DNA of 64,000 nucleotides from G963677915 sp963677915. GTDB lineage: Bacteria > Bacillota > Clostridia > Lachnospirales > Vallitaleaceae. The notes under the pieces were generated by a model. It searched no databases. It was not told the origin of the DNA and saw only the letters and a list, made by a program, of their open reading frames with translations. This document shows positions 32,629 through 41,233 of this stretch, in pieces (the first letter of the stretch is position 1; every line of letters begins with the position of its first letter). Both the position numbers and the translations under genes were made by a program. Location: assembly GCA_963677915.2 (NCBI GenBank), contig CAXXGE010000035.1:1-64000 (forward strand), in the 5' to 3' direction.

Positions 32629-32928
32629 CTATTTCATTAGTTTCTCCAAGATGGATTTTGCAAAACTATCGTCACATATTCCGATTGAGGCCCTGTATTC
32701 TTTTCCAATACAGCTCCCCAGGGCAATCTTGTCCTTGTACTCGACATAGGGTATGTTCCTGTAGTCGGTCATGTTTCTGAACTTCTTCTTGGTATTCTCG
32801 GAGGCATCCCCCGCGACGATAACAAGTTTGACAGTTCCTTGCTTCAATCCCGTTTCTACTGGAAATTCACCGGAAACCAGTTTTCCGGCTTTCATACATA
32901 GGCCGATCATAGCTAATGCTTTATCCAA
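32629..32928 (-). CDS. L7Ae-family RNA-binding protein (YlxQ type)
   Basis: A 99-aa protein of the ribosomal L7Ae/L30e family found between ylxR and infB in Firmicutes. The blocks MIGLCMKAGKLVSGEFPVETGLKQGTVKLVIVAGDAS and IPYVEYKDKIALGSCIG match the kink-turn-binding fold. No suitable ATG precedes the conserved N-terminus; the TTG at 32926-32928 overlaps the end of rnpM by 8 nt and has AAGGAG upstream. Precise RNA targets are unknown. Confidence 0.88.
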   Translation of the reverse strand: MDKALAMIGLCMKAGKLVSGEFPVETGLKQGTVKLVIVAGDASENTKKKFRNMTDYRNIPYVEYKDKIALGSCIGKEYRASIGICDDSFAKSILEKLMK

Positions 32929-33190
32929 TTTCTTCCAGCTCCTTACGCAGCAGCTGCGCCACTTCTTCAGGAACAGACATTTTGAAAGATCTTTCCAATC
33001 CCTTGTTCCTGATGGCTTTATCAAGGCATTCCATATTTTTGCATATGTAGGCGCCCCGTCCGTTTTTCTTGCCTGTCGGATCGATGGAGAAGTTTCCATC
33101 CTGATCCTTCACGACACGGATCAATTCCTTTTTTTCCTTCATTTCCTGACAACCCAGACATTTTCTGAACGGCGTTTTCTTTGCCATCAT
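32921..33190 (-). CDS. rnpM: RNase P modulator RnpM (YlxR)
   Basis: An 89-aa YlxR-family protein, recently described as an RNase P modulator that binds RNase P RNA. The conserved PFRKCLGCQEMKEKKELIRVVKDQDG, GRGAYICKNMECLDKAI and the terminal helix are all present. It starts directly after the nusA stop and overlaps ylxQ by 8 nt. The name rests on family membership; the function in this organism is inferred. Confidence 0.92.
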   Translation of the reverse strand: MMAKKTPFRKCLGCQEMKEKKELIRVVKDQDGNFSIDPTGKKNGRGAYICKNMECLDKAIRNKGLERSFKMSVPEEVAQLLRKELEEIG

Positions 33191-34309
33191 CTATTCCTCT
33201 GATTCCGCGCTTTCATCGGCATCTTCAAAAAGAACTTCAGTTTCGACCGCGGGTTTCGGAGCTAGGAAATCCGTTTCCTTGGCCTGTGTTTCGCTCTTGA
33301 TATCGATTCTATAGCCTGTCAGTTTGGCTGCAAGACGCGCATTCTGTCCTTCCTTACCGATTGCCAGCGACAGCTGATAATCCGGAACGACAACCCGTGC
33401 ACTCTTTTCATCCTCATCCACGACAACCTTAACAACCTTGGATGGGCTGAGGGCCGCCGATATGAACGATGCCGAATCTTCGTTCCAAGGTATGATATCG
33501 ATTTTTTCACCTTTCAGCTCATGGACGATGATGCTTACCCTGGAACCGTTGTGACCGACGCAGGCACCTACAGGATCCACATCTTCATTGTTCGAGAATA
33601 CAGCCATCTTTGTTCTGGATCCGGCTTCACGTGATATGGACTTGATTTCTACAGTCCCGTCGTGTACTTCCGGCACTTCCTGTTCAAAAAGGCGCTTGAT
33701 CAACTCAGGATGGGTTCTGGAAACGTAGATTTTTGGCCCTTTAGTAGAATCTTTAACTTCAACCACATAAACCTTAACACGTTCATTGGTAGCGTATGTT
33801 TCGCCAGGAACCTGCTCCTTCTCAGTCATCATCGCATCCACTTTTCCAAGGTTTACAACGACGTTGTTCTTGACATAACGCTGCACGATGCCTGTCACAA
33901 CTTCCTTTTCCTTGGAGATGTACTGGCCGAAAAGCACTTCTCTTTCAGCTTCCCTTATTTTCTGCACGACAACCTGCTTGGCTTTCTGGGCTGCTATTCT
34001 GCCGAAATTCTTTGGCTTGATCGGAATCTGGCAAATATCTCCCACTTTGTAAGTCGGGTCAATTTCCAGCGCTTTTTCCAACGTGATTTCAAGTTCGTCA
34101 TCTTCTACTTCCACAACAATTTCTTTTTCAGCGTAAACGCTCATATCGCCGTTTTCCCTGTCGATATCGACTTTGACATTCATGGAAGCGCCGTAATTGT
34201 TTTTACATGCGGTAATCAGCGAATTTTCTATAGCTTCGAGCAACACGTCTTTATCGATGCCCTTTTCCTTTTCGATCTGGTCCAATGCCTGAATAAATTC
34301 AGCATTCAT
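33191..34309 (-). CDS. nusA: Transcription elongation/termination factor NusA
   Basis: Binds RNA polymerase and promotes pausing, hairpin-dependent termination and antitermination. The 372 aa show the N-terminal NusA domain, an S1 domain (EVVTGIVQRYVKNNVVVNLGKVDA), and two KH domains with DPVGACVGHNGSRVSIIVHEL and LAIGKEGQNARLAAKLTG. As in other Firmicutes there are no C-terminal acidic repeats. It is second in the rimP operon, whose leader has a terminator-like hairpin, relevant because NusA itself acts on such hairpins. Confidence 0.97.
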   Translation of the reverse strand: MNAEFIQALDQIEKEKGIDKDVLLEAIENSLITACKNNYGASMNVKVDIDRENGDMSVYAEKEIVVEVEDDELEITLEKALEIDPTYKVGDICQIPIKPKNFGRIAAQKAKQVVVQKIREAEREVLFGQYISKEKEVVTGIVQRYVKNNVVVNLGKVDAMMTEKEQVPGETYATNERVKVYVVEVKDSTKGPKIYVSRTHPELIKRLFEQEVPEVHDGTVEIKSISREAGSRTKMAVFSNNEDVDPVGACVGHNGSRVSIIVHELKGEKIDIIPWNEDSASFISAALSPSKVVKVVVDEDEKSARVVVPDYQLSLAIGKEGQNARLAAKLTGYRIDIKSETQAKETDFLAPKPAVETEVLFEDADESAESEE

Positions 34310-34332
34310 TTCTCTTATCCTCCTAATCCAAT

Positions 34333-34797
34333 TTAGAATTCGAACGCCAGGCGGATTAATGCGATGGCGGAACGTTCAATTGTTACCAACTCACTGTCGA
34401 CACGAATTTCGACGGTATCATCTGTGAATCCTTCAAGTATTCCTTCGTAAAGCTTGGAACCGTTAAGCGGCTTGTATAGCTTGACTTCCACTTTCCTGCC
34501 TATACTGCGCTTGAAGTCTTTCTCCTTTTTAAGCGGCCTGTCAAGACCAGGAGAGCTGACCTCCAGTATATAACCGTCCTTGATTGGATTGTTTTCTTCC
34601 ATCTTTGCGTCAAGGGCACGGCTCACCGTCTCGCAGTCATTGATGAAAATGCCGCCTTCCTTGTCTACGTATACACGCAAATACCATTGTCCCATTTCCT
34701 TGAGATATTCCACATCGACAAGTTCAAAGCCATGTTCGTCAACGATGGGCTGCACCAGTCCTTCTACATAGGTTTCGATGTCCAGTTTTTTAGACAC
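34333..34797 (-). CDS. rimP: Ribosome maturation factor RimP
   Basis: Assists 30S subunit maturation by binding S12. The 154 aa show the typical LVDVEYLKEMGQWYLRVYVDKEGGIFINDCETVSRALDA and YILEVSSPGLDRPLKKEKDF blocks and the C-terminal SH3-like domain ending in IRLAFEF. The first gene of the rimP-nusA-rnpM-ylxQ-infB-rbfA-nrnA-truB transcript; a promoter and a hairpin lie in the 130 bp upstream. Confidence 0.96.
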   Translation of the reverse strand: MSKKLDIETYVEGLVQPIVDEHGFELVDVEYLKEMGQWYLRVYVDKEGGIFINDCETVSRALDAKMEENNPIKDGYILEVSSPGLDRPLKKEKDFKRSIGRKVEVKLYKPLNGSKLYEGILEGFTDDTVEIRVDSELVTIERSAIALIRLAFEF

Positions 34798-34839
34798 TGT
34801 TTCACATCCTTTCGACAGTCGGTCTTTTACGAAAGCAAA

Positions 34840-34867
34840 TAATAAGAGTGGACCGAAAGTCCACTCT
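34840..34867 (-). terminator. Terminator-like hairpin between gpsA and rimP
   Basis: A perfect 9-bp stem AGAGTGGAC / GTCCACTCT (34845-34853 with 34859-34867), 5-nt loop, followed on the minus strand by TATTATTTGC. It ends gpsA transcription, but also lies about 30 bp downstream of the candidate rimP promoter and so could attenuate that transcript. Confidence 0.7.
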
Positions 34868-34895
34868 AGTTTAAGATGCTATGTAATTCTTGATA

Positions 34896-34924
34896 AGTAT
34901 AACACGTATGTCTATAGATGGCAA
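34896..34924 (-). promoter_or_regulatory. Candidate promoter of the rimP-nusA operon
   Basis: TTGCCA (34919-34924) and TATACT (34896-34901) on the minus strand with a 17-nt spacer, immediately after the gpsA stop codon and before the hairpin at 34845-34867. Confidence 0.6.
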
Positions 34925-34926
34925 GA

Positions 34927-35919
34927 TTAATCCCATTCGAATTTCTTGTCTCTTGACATCAGCTCCATGACAGCCTCGCCTGGTGCTTTGCCATCGAAAA
35001 GTATATGGTTCACCTGCTCGATGATGGGCATTTCGACATTATACTTTTGCGCAAGCGCCAACGCTGCATGCGCTGCATAATAGCCTTCAACAACCATACC
35101 CACTTCCTTGATGGCTTCTTCTGCAGGTTTACCCTGTCCAATCAGTATGCCGGCTCTTCTGTTTCGGCTGTGCATGCTCGTACAGGTGACGATAAGGTCG
35201 CCGATCCCCGTCAGACCGTTGAAGGTCGCCATGTCGGCTCCCATAGCCACGCCCAGCCTGCTGATTTCTGCCATGCCCCGCGTCATTAACGCCGCTTTCG
35301 TATTGTCACCGTGGCCCAATCCGTCGGAAATACCTGCTGCCAGCGCTATGACGTTTTTCAGTGCGCCGCCAATTTCGATTCCCATCACATCCTGGCTGCC
35401 ATAGACGCGAAAACGTTCGTTCATGAACGCATTTTGAACTGTTTTGACCACTTCCTTGTGATGGGAGGCCACAACAACCGTGGTAGGCACGCCTTTGGCT
35501 ACTTCTTCAGCATGGCTCGGCCCCGAAAGTACAACCACATCATTCTTCGGGTATTCCTGTTCAAGTATGTCCACCAGCGTATTCAAAGTCCCGTCTTCTA
35601 GACCCTTGGCTACATTCACAAGAATCTGGTTCTCCGTGATGAAATCCTTCATCATTTTAGCCGTCGATCGGACGAACTTGGAAGGGACTGCGAAAACGAT
35701 GATATCCTTGTCTCTAATGCACAGTTCCTGATTCCATGTGATGACGATGTCCTGATCGATTGGTACACCCGGAAGGTTTCTGACATGTTCCCGTTTTTCG
35801 AGAAGCATATCCACTTCCTCTTTCATGATCGACCACAAAGAAACGTCATGTCCATTTTTCTTAAGTACCAGTGCCAGAGCCGTACCCCAGCTTCCTGCGC
35901 CCAATATGCCTATCTTCAT
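34927..35919 (-). CDS. gpsA: NAD(P)-dependent glycerol-3-phosphate dehydrogenase
   Basis: Reduces dihydroxyacetone phosphate to sn-glycerol 3-phosphate, the backbone for phospholipids. The 330 aa show the dinucleotide-binding loop ILGAGSWGTALALVL, VLSGPSHAEEVAKG, the catalytic Lys region GGALKNVIALAAGISDGLG and FNGLTGIGDLIVTCTS. It is 10 nt downstream of plsY, whose enzyme uses its product, so the pair forms a phospholipid-precursor unit. Confidence 0.97.
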   Translation of the reverse strand: MKIGILGAGSWGTALALVLKKNGHDVSLWSIMKEEVDMLLEKREHVRNLPGVPIDQDIVITWNQELCIRDKDIIVFAVPSKFVRSTAKMMKDFITENQILVNVAKGLEDGTLNTLVDILEQEYPKNDVVVLSGPSHAEEVAKGVPTTVVVASHHKEVVKTVQNAFMNERFRVYGSQDVMGIEIGGALKNVIALAAGISDGLGHGDNTKAALMTRGMAEISRLGVAMGADMATFNGLTGIGDLIVTCTSMHSRNRRAGILIGQGKPAEEAIKEVGMVVEGYYAAHAALALAQKYNVEMPIIEQVNHILFDGKAPGEAVMELMSRDKKFEWD

Positions 35920-35929
35920 GTCCTGCCTC

Positions 35930-36538
35930 CTAGCTAGTCTTCGATTTCTTCAGTTTCAGCTTGTTCTCTTCGCCTTTAAGCAGTCTGCCAATGTTGGCCC
36001 TGTGCTTGACTATGGCCATTACCGCCATAAGAACACCGATAGCAAGAAACTCCTTGTTTCCAGGATAGAACACCATAAACCCGACAGGCATGGTGATGAC
36101 CATAAGGATCGATCCTGCCGAAACGTATTTGGTAATCAGGATGACCACCGCGAGTACGATTGTTGCGATGGCACCTATTCTCCAGTCAATGCTCCACAAA
36201 ATGCCTATGCTTGAAGCGATTCCCTTGCCGCCTCTGAATTTCATGAATACAAGCCAGTTGTGCCCAAGGACAACACCAAGGCCCGCATAAAGGCCTGCTG
36301 TCTGACTGTCGAACACTTGCCACATGACCACGACAGCCAGTACCGCTTTGGCTACGTCTCCAAGAAAAGTCAGCAATCCGAACTTCCATCCCAGGACCCT
36401 GATTGCATTGGTCGTTCCTGCGTTGCCGCTGCCGTGTTGCCGGATATCGATATGCTTCCGCTTTCCAATAATGTAAGACGTCTGGAAGCATCCGAGCAGA
36501 TAGCCTGCAAGCAAGCTGATGACTCTGAATAATATCAT
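35930..36538 (-). CDS. plsY: Acyl-phosphate:glycerol-3-phosphate acyltransferase
   Basis: Membrane enzyme that transfers the acyl chain from acyl phosphate to glycerol 3-phosphate, the first step of phosphatidic acid synthesis. The 202 aa are strongly hydrophobic with the three loop motifs of the family: GSGNAGTTNAIRVLG, GHNWLVFMKFRGGKGIASS and a later polar turn. It works with PlsX (53380-54381) and GpsA encoded here. The gene lies 14 nt after der. Confidence 0.96.
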   Translation of the reverse strand: MILFRVISLLAGYLLGCFQTSYIIGKRKHIDIRQHGSGNAGTTNAIRVLGWKFGLLTFLGDVAKAVLAVVVMWQVFDSQTAGLYAGLGVVLGHNWLVFMKFRGGKGIASSIGILWSIDWRIGAIATIVLAVVILITKYVSAGSILMVITMPVGFMVFYPGNKEFLAIGVLMAVMAIVKHRANIGRLLKGEENKLKLKKSKTS

Positions 36539-36552
36539 TTTTCTGTCCCCTT

Positions 36553-37878
36553 TTATTTGTCGTTGCTCTTTTCCCTGGAAAGCATCTTGAGCGATGTACC
36601 CTTGAATCCGAAAGCTTCCCTAAGCTGGTTCTCGATATACCTCGTGTAGGAAAAGTGCATCAGTTCCTTGTCGTTGATGAACATGACGAATGTCGGCGGT
36701 TTGACAGCCACTTGTGTCATGTAGAAAATCTTGAGCCTCTTGCCTTTGTCCGACGGCGGCTGGTTCATGGCCATCGCATCGTATAGGATATCATTGAGAA
36801 CGCCGGTTGCGACACGCAGGTTCTGGTTCTGTATGACCATGTCGATAGTCTCAAACAGCTTGTTGAGCCTTTGTCCGGTTTTTGCAGATATGAAAACAAT
36901 CGGCGCATAGGACATGAAGCTCAGAATCTTCTGTATGTCGTCTAGGAAACGGTACATCGTCTTGTCGTCTTTTTCGATTGCATCCCATTTGTTGACTGCA
37001 ACGATGATGCCTTTCCCACGCTCATGGGCGATGCCGGCTATCTTGGCTTCCTGCTCGGTAATGCCCTCTTCAGCGTCGATCAGCAGGACGGCGATATCGG
37101 ATTTCTCTATCGCAGCCACCGTCCGAATGATACTGTAGCGCTCGATTTCTTCTTTTATCTTTTTCTTCTTTCTCAGGCCGGCCGTATCGACAAATTCGTA
37201 AACCTTGCCGTCGTAAACAACTTCCGAGTTGACCGCATCGCGTGTCGTTCCCGCAATATGGCTGACAATGTGCCTCTCTTCCCCCAGGATTTTGTTGATA
37301 AGGGAGGATTTGCCGACATTCGGTTTGCCGATGATAGCCACCTTGGGATTTTCGTCTTCTTCCTCTTCTTCGGTGGGCTCATAGAAATGGGCGACAACCT
37401 CATCCAGCAAATCGCCGAAACCAAGCTTGTTGGCCGATGACACTGCATTGGGGTCTCCCAGTCCAAGGTTGTAGAATTCATAAACGTCCATCTCCAGCTT
37501 GTCCATGTTGTCCACTTTGTTGACACACAGGACTACCGGCTTCCTGGAACGCCTTAGCATATCCGCCACCTTAAAGTCTGAATCGACAAGTCCCGACTGG
37601 ATGTCTACGACAAAAAGAATGACATCTGCCGTATCGATGGCGATTTCCGCCTGCATTCTCATTTGAGACAGGATGATATCAGACGAATCGGGTTCGATAC
37701 CGCCTGTATCTATGATAGTGAAATTGTAGTTGAGCCATTCTACGTCGGCATATATCCGATCCCGTGTAACTCCGGGCGTGTCCTGAACGATGGAAATCTT
37801 TTGACCTGCCATCATGTTGAACAGTGTTGATTTCCCTACGTTCGGCCTTCCGACGATGGCAACGATTGGTTTGCCCAT
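36553..37878 (-). CDS. der: Ribosome biogenesis GTPase Der (EngA)
   Basis: Tandem-GTPase factor needed for 50S maturation. The 441 aa contain two G domains, with P-loops GRPNVGKSTLFN at residues 10-21 and GKPNVGKSSLIN in the second half, switch motifs DTGG and DTAG, and NKVD / NKWD specificity boxes. A KH-like C-terminal domain (IFYMTQVAVKPPTFVMFIND) follows. A TATAAT with an extended TG motif lies about 30 bp upstream. Confidence 0.97.
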   Translation of the reverse strand: MGKPIVAIVGRPNVGKSTLFNMMAGQKISIVQDTPGVTRDRIYADVEWLNYNFTIIDTGGIEPDSSDIILSQMRMQAEIAIDTADVILFVVDIQSGLVDSDFKVADMLRRSRKPVVLCVNKVDNMDKLEMDVYEFYNLGLGDPNAVSSANKLGFGDLLDEVVAHFYEPTEEEEEDENPKVAIIGKPNVGKSSLINKILGEERHIVSHIAGTTRDAVNSEVVYDGKVYEFVDTAGLRKKKKIKEEIERYSIIRTVAAIEKSDIAVLLIDAEEGITEQEAKIAGIAHERGKGIIVAVNKWDAIEKDDKTMYRFLDDIQKILSFMSYAPIVFISAKTGQRLNKLFETIDMVIQNQNLRVATGVLNDILYDAMAMNQPPSDKGKRLKIFYMTQVAVKPPTFVMFINDKELMHFSYTRYIENQLREAFGFKGTSLKMLSREKSNDK

Positions 37879-37906
37879 GTCATTCTCCTTCGTGTTTCTT
37901 TAATCT

Positions 37907-37915
37907 ATTATAGCA
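37907..37915 (-). promoter_or_regulatory. Candidate extended -10 promoter of der
   Basis: TGCTATAAT on the minus strand (TATAAT at 37907-37912) in the 53-bp gap between the DUF512 gene and der. No good -35 hexamer is present, so the call depends on the extended -10 motif. Confidence 0.35.
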
Positions 37916-37931
37916 ATTATCTCATAAATGA

Positions 37932-39260
37932 CTAGCTGAAATTGAAAATTCTGTCAACGAAATCAGCGCCGTACTGGTCTACGGGCACGACTGTCACACC
38001 GAGAGCCGATTCCATATCTTCCAGTGTAATATCGTCAAGCAGCACGGTTTCCCCGCTTTTCAGCAAGCTATCCGGTACAAAGACGCAGTCTCCGAGATCC
38101 TTGTTTTCGAGTTGCCTTATAATGTCTTTTCCTGTCAGCAGCCCCGATACCGTGATCATAGGGCCGAAGAAGCTGTTTTCCACACCTTCAACCGCTGCCT
38201 CAACGCCAGGGAATTTATCGTTCATTATATGAACAACTTGCTTCAGTGCCTGTTCCATCAGCTTTCCCGTAACCAGCGTGCATTTCCTGTGTTTTCCGTG
38301 GCCACCGGTATTCGCGTATGCGTCTTCAACCGTGTTGATGAACAGCCTTGTGCTTCCAACACCGTTTTCAAGCTGCAGATAACCGTCGTATCTTTCTTCT
38401 TCAGGAACCGCCCTTTCTGCAAGGAAATAGAATTCGTCTCCTGCATGGATGAAATGGCTGTCCCCGTCCTTCATTGCGGCCTTCTGAAACGATTCGATGG
38501 TTTCAAGCACGGTCTCCGCATCCGCTTTTGTGAAAGGTTCCAAAGGATAGAGGCCATCCCTGTGTTTCGACAACCCGACAGGCACAACGGAAACGCTCTG
38601 CAGATGCGGCCTGTAGGCCATCATCTTCTGTATGCTGTCAGCCAGTTCCCTGCCGTCGTTCAAACCTTTGCACAGCACAATCTGGCCGTTCATCGTTATG
38701 CCTGCATCATTCAGACGGTCCATATAGCCTGCGAGACGGTCGGCGAACCGGTTATTGAGCATTTCCTTCCTGAGTGCCATGTTCATCGTATGGATAGACA
38801 GATTGATTGGCGATAGATGGTACTTGATAATCCTGTCAACGTCCCTGTCGCTCATATTGGTCAGCGTTATATAATTGCCCTGAAGGAATGACAGCCTTGC
38901 ATCATCATCCTTGAAATACAGGGTTTCCCTCATGCCTTCAGGCAGCTGGTCGATGAAGCAAAAGACGCATTTGTTTCTGCAGGATTTATAGTCATCCATG
39001 AGATTCGTGTCGAACTCAAGACCCAGGTCCTCTTCCTCGTCCTTTTCGATCTCCAGCTCCCAAATCTCGGCGGTGTCCTTCTTTTCGATCTCTAGGACAA
39101 GCTCCTCTTCCTGAACCATCAAATGGTAATCAAGGGCATCCTGGACTGTTTTCCCGTTAATCGCCAGCAGCATGTCGCCCGGTTCTATACCAAGCTCCTC
39201 TGCTATGCTGTCCCCTTCTACCGCCAGAATCGGATGTTTTTTCAATTCATTCTTGTCCAT
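37932..39260 (-). CDS. DUF512 radical-SAM-like iron-sulfur protein with PDZ domain
   Basis: 442 aa: an N-terminal PDZ-like domain (VEGDSIAEELGIEPGDMLLAINGKTVQDAL), then a radical-SAM-type Cys block RNKCVFCFIDQLPEGMRETLYFKDDD (CxxxCxFC-like spacing: C, then VFC) and a C-terminal DUF512 domain ending in GVTVVPVDQYGADFVDRIF. The family is conserved beside der in Clostridia and cyanobacteria, but its reaction is unknown. It overlaps pgeF by 14 nt. A role in ribosome assembly or a linked modification has been guessed from context only. Confidence 0.88.
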   Translation of the reverse strand: MDKNELKKHPILAVEGDSIAEELGIEPGDMLLAINGKTVQDALDYHLMVQEEELVLEIEKKDTAEIWELEIEKDEEEDLGLEFDTNLMDDYKSCRNKCVFCFIDQLPEGMRETLYFKDDDARLSFLQGNYITLTNMSDRDVDRIIKYHLSPINLSIHTMNMALRKEMLNNRFADRLAGYMDRLNDAGITMNGQIVLCKGLNDGRELADSIQKMMAYRPHLQSVSVVPVGLSKHRDGLYPLEPFTKADAETVLETIESFQKAAMKDGDSHFIHAGDEFYFLAERAVPEEERYDGYLQLENGVGSTRLFINTVEDAYANTGGHGKHRKCTLVTGKLMEQALKQVVHIMNDKFPGVEAAVEGVENSFFGPMITVSGLLTGKDIIRQLENKDLGDCVFVPDSLLKSGETVLLDDITLEDMESALGVTVVPVDQYGADFVDRIFNFS

Positions 39261-40101
39261 CTATAGTCACTTCCTTCAGTGAAAGCATGGCAGCCAGACT
39301 GCCCCTTGTGGCACCTTGCGCCCTGTGCGAATGGAACAGGTCGTTGTTGCATCTCGTGCAAAGACCGGATATCTCTATGTTATCCTCGGGGACGCCAGCC
39401 TCGATCAGCGGCATCTCATTCGCCGCCTGGAGGTTCAGCATGCGTCCCAGCGCCAGGGGGTCAGACCTTTTGGCACGCTGACCGGAGCCGGGTGCCAAAA
39501 GGTCTGACCCCCTGGCACTCATAGCACTCTCGAACGCCTTGATGATTTCTTCAGATACTTCATAACAGCAGGGACCGATGGACGGTCCTATGCCTACAAG
39601 CACATCTTCAGGGCGGGTGCCGTACAAGCTGTTCATTTCCTCAAGGGTCTTCAGCCCCATTTTCTTCAGTGTCCCTTTCCATCCCGCATGAGATAACGCA
39701 ATGGCCTTATGTACCGGGTCGAGGAAAAACAGGGGCACACAGTCTGCATAGAATGTCACCAGGGTGACACCCGGTACATTCGTCGTCAGGCCATCAACGC
39801 CTCGGATATCCGATTCCCGAATGAATCCTTTGCCCACATCCTCTTTCCCGACAAAAACGACCCTATCTTCATGGACCTGGTCCGAGAAAACAAGAGAGTT
39901 TTCATCCACGCCGACCGTCCTGCAGAATCTTGCAAAATTCTCCTTCACGGCCACCGGATCGTCCCCTCTTGTGAAACTCAGGTTCATGCTGCTGAATGGT
40001 CCCTGGCTGACACCACCGCGTCTCGTTGAAACGCCATGGTGTACCAACCCGCTGTTTTCAAATGATGTAAATCTGACAATCTTTTTCTCCTGGTCCAACA
40101 T
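39247..40101 (-). CDS. pgeF: Purine nucleoside phosphorylase / multicopper-like PgeF (YfiH) protein carrying an in-frame palindromic insertion
   Basis: 284 aa of the YfiH/laccase-domain family; members cleave or deaminate purine nucleosides and have been linked to peptidoglycan editing. The metal ligands are visible as His77 (DQVHED), Cys121 (YADCVPL) and His138 (SHAGWKGT). Residues 196-217 are encoded by a 65-bp perfect palindrome (39452-39516) that lies in a variable loop between EEIIKAFESAMS and LGRMLNLQAANEM and keeps the frame. The ATG at 40101 follows yraN directly and matches family N-termini. The enzyme may still be active, as the insert is away from the metal site in sequence. Confidence 0.9.
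   Translation of the reverse strand: MLDQEKKIVRFTSFENSGLVHHGVSTRRGGVSQGPFSSMNLSFTRGDDPVAVKENFARFCRTVGVDENSLVFSDQVHEDRVVFVGKEDVGKGFIRESDIRGVDGLTTNVPGVTLVTFYADCVPLFFLDPVHKAIALSHAGWKGTLKKMGLKTLEEMNSLYGTRPEDVLVGIGPSIGPCCYEVSEEIIKAFESAMSARGSDLLAPGSGQRAKRSDPLALGRMLNLQAANEMPLIEAGVPEDNIEISGLCTRCNNDLFHSHRAQGATRGSLAAMLSLKEVTIDGQE
39452..39516. repeat. 65-bp perfect palindromic element inside pgeF
   Basis: Two 25-nt arms, identical when reverse-complemented (39452-39476 and 39492-39516), flank a 15-nt centre. Each arm contains GGGGTCAGACC followed by TTTTGGCAC (or its complement). I recall similar GGGGTCAGACC palindromes as widespread REP/RAYT-like mobile hairpins in many bacteria, but cannot check this here. 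Both ends lie exactly so that translation of pgeF continues. Confidence 0.85.
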
Positions 40102-40102
40102 G

Positions 40103-40465
40103 CTAGACACCGAACCTTTCCGTAGGACTGAAGGCATTTTTGTAATGAACGATTCTGTCACCCGTTATGCCTACGATATCGAACCGCAGACTCCGTCCGT
40201 ACAAGCCCTTTTCCTTTATATAGTACATGGCCGTTCTGGAAAGCCGCTGGCGCTTCCTGTAATCCACTGCCTCGAAAGGCTGTCCATGGCCGTCGCTTTT
40301 TCTGTATTTGACCTCGACGAAAACCGTCGCATCACCGTCACGGGCAATGATATCGATTTCACCGGTTCTTTTCCTGTAATTCATTTCAATCACTTTATAT
40401 CCAAGGCACGTCAGATAGTCGGCTGCATAGCGTTCCTTCTCGTGCCCTGTCTCAAGACGGTCCAT
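40103..40465 (-). CDS. yraN: YraN family (UPF0102) endonuclease-like protein
   Basis: A 120-aa protein of the UPF0102 family with a restriction-endonuclease-like fold. The conserved blocks are GHEKERYAADYLTCLGYKVIEMNYR, the catalytic-type RTGEIDIIARDGDATVFVEVKYR (E-x-D...E-V-K, a PD-(D/E)XK arrangement) and AVDYRKRQRLSRTAMYY. The function is unproven; it is usually next to rnhB, as here (12 nt). It ends 1 nt before the pgeF start. Confidence 0.9.
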   Translation of the reverse strand: MDRLETGHEKERYAADYLTCLGYKVIEMNYRKRTGEIDIIARDGDATVFVEVKYRKSDGHGQPFEAVDYRKRQRLSRTAMYYIKEKGLYGRSLRFDIVGITGDRIVHYKNAFSPTERFGV

Positions 40466-40477
40466 ACCCGTACCCGC

Positions 40478-41233
40478 CTACAGAAAGTTGCCGATGAAGC
40501 TGATGCGGTGGATCGGTGTCGGTCCAAGGCTTTTTATACCTTCTATGTGCTCCTTCGAACCGTATCCCTTGTTTGATGCAAATCCATAGCCTGGATAGAG
40601 TTCATCGTAGTCCTTCATCATTCTGTCCCGTGTCACTTTGGCAATGATACTTGCAGCCGCAATCGATTGGCTCTTCTCATCGCCTTTTATGATGGAAACC
40701 TGCTTGGCGTCGACACCAGGGATATTGACCGCATCGACAAGCAGCACATCCGCTTTGACATCAAGTTCGGAAATGGCCGTCTTCATGCTCTCTATAGTCG
40801 CCTGGAGTATGTTGATTCTGTCGATGGTGCCCGGAGAGACGATGCCGATTCCAACCGATACAGCCTTCTCCATAATTTCATCATACAGGCGCTCCCTTAA
40901 CTTTTCCGAACATTTTTTAGAATCATTAACATAGGGAATCTTCAAGCCTTTGGGCATCACCACAGCCGCTGAGACAACCGGTCCCGCCAAAGGTCCTCTT
41001 CCCACCTCGTCGATACCAGCAATATAGACAGCATCCGAATGTCTGTCTTCATACACAAGCATGCCATCGAGCCGTTCGAGCTCCTTTTCATGGTCTTTGA
41101 TCTTTTTCCCTGCCTGAGCGACAATCTTTTCGACGCCGCTTCTTCCGTCATCCTGGCAGGCAGCGATGAAACCATCCAGCATATCGACAGAGCATGCATC
41201 AAATTCCGCTTTAATATCCTTGATCGTTTTCAT
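40478..41233 (-). CDS. rnhB: Ribonuclease HII
   Basis: Removes single ribonucleotides and RNA primers from DNA. The 251 aa include the catalytic Asp-Glu motif IAGIDEVGRGPLAGPVVSAAVVM, the DSKKCSEKLRERLYDEI block, VLLVDAVNIPGVD with the next acidic residue, and SIAAASIIAKVTRDRMM. A non-catalytic N-terminal extension of about 70 residues is common in Firmicutes. Its start and the rbgA stop share one base (TAATG). Confidence 0.96.
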   Translation of the reverse strand: MKTIKDIKAEFDACSVDMLDGFIAACQDDGRSGVEKIVAQAGKKIKDHEKELERLDGMLVYEDRHSDAVYIAGIDEVGRGPLAGPVVSAAVVMPKGLKIPYVNDSKKCSEKLRERLYDEIMEKAVSVGIGIVSPGTIDRINILQATIESMKTAISELDVKADVLLVDAVNIPGVDAKQVSIIKGDEKSQSIAAASIIAKVTRDRMMKDYDELYPGYGFASNKGYGSKEHIEGIKSLGPTPIHRISFIGNFL

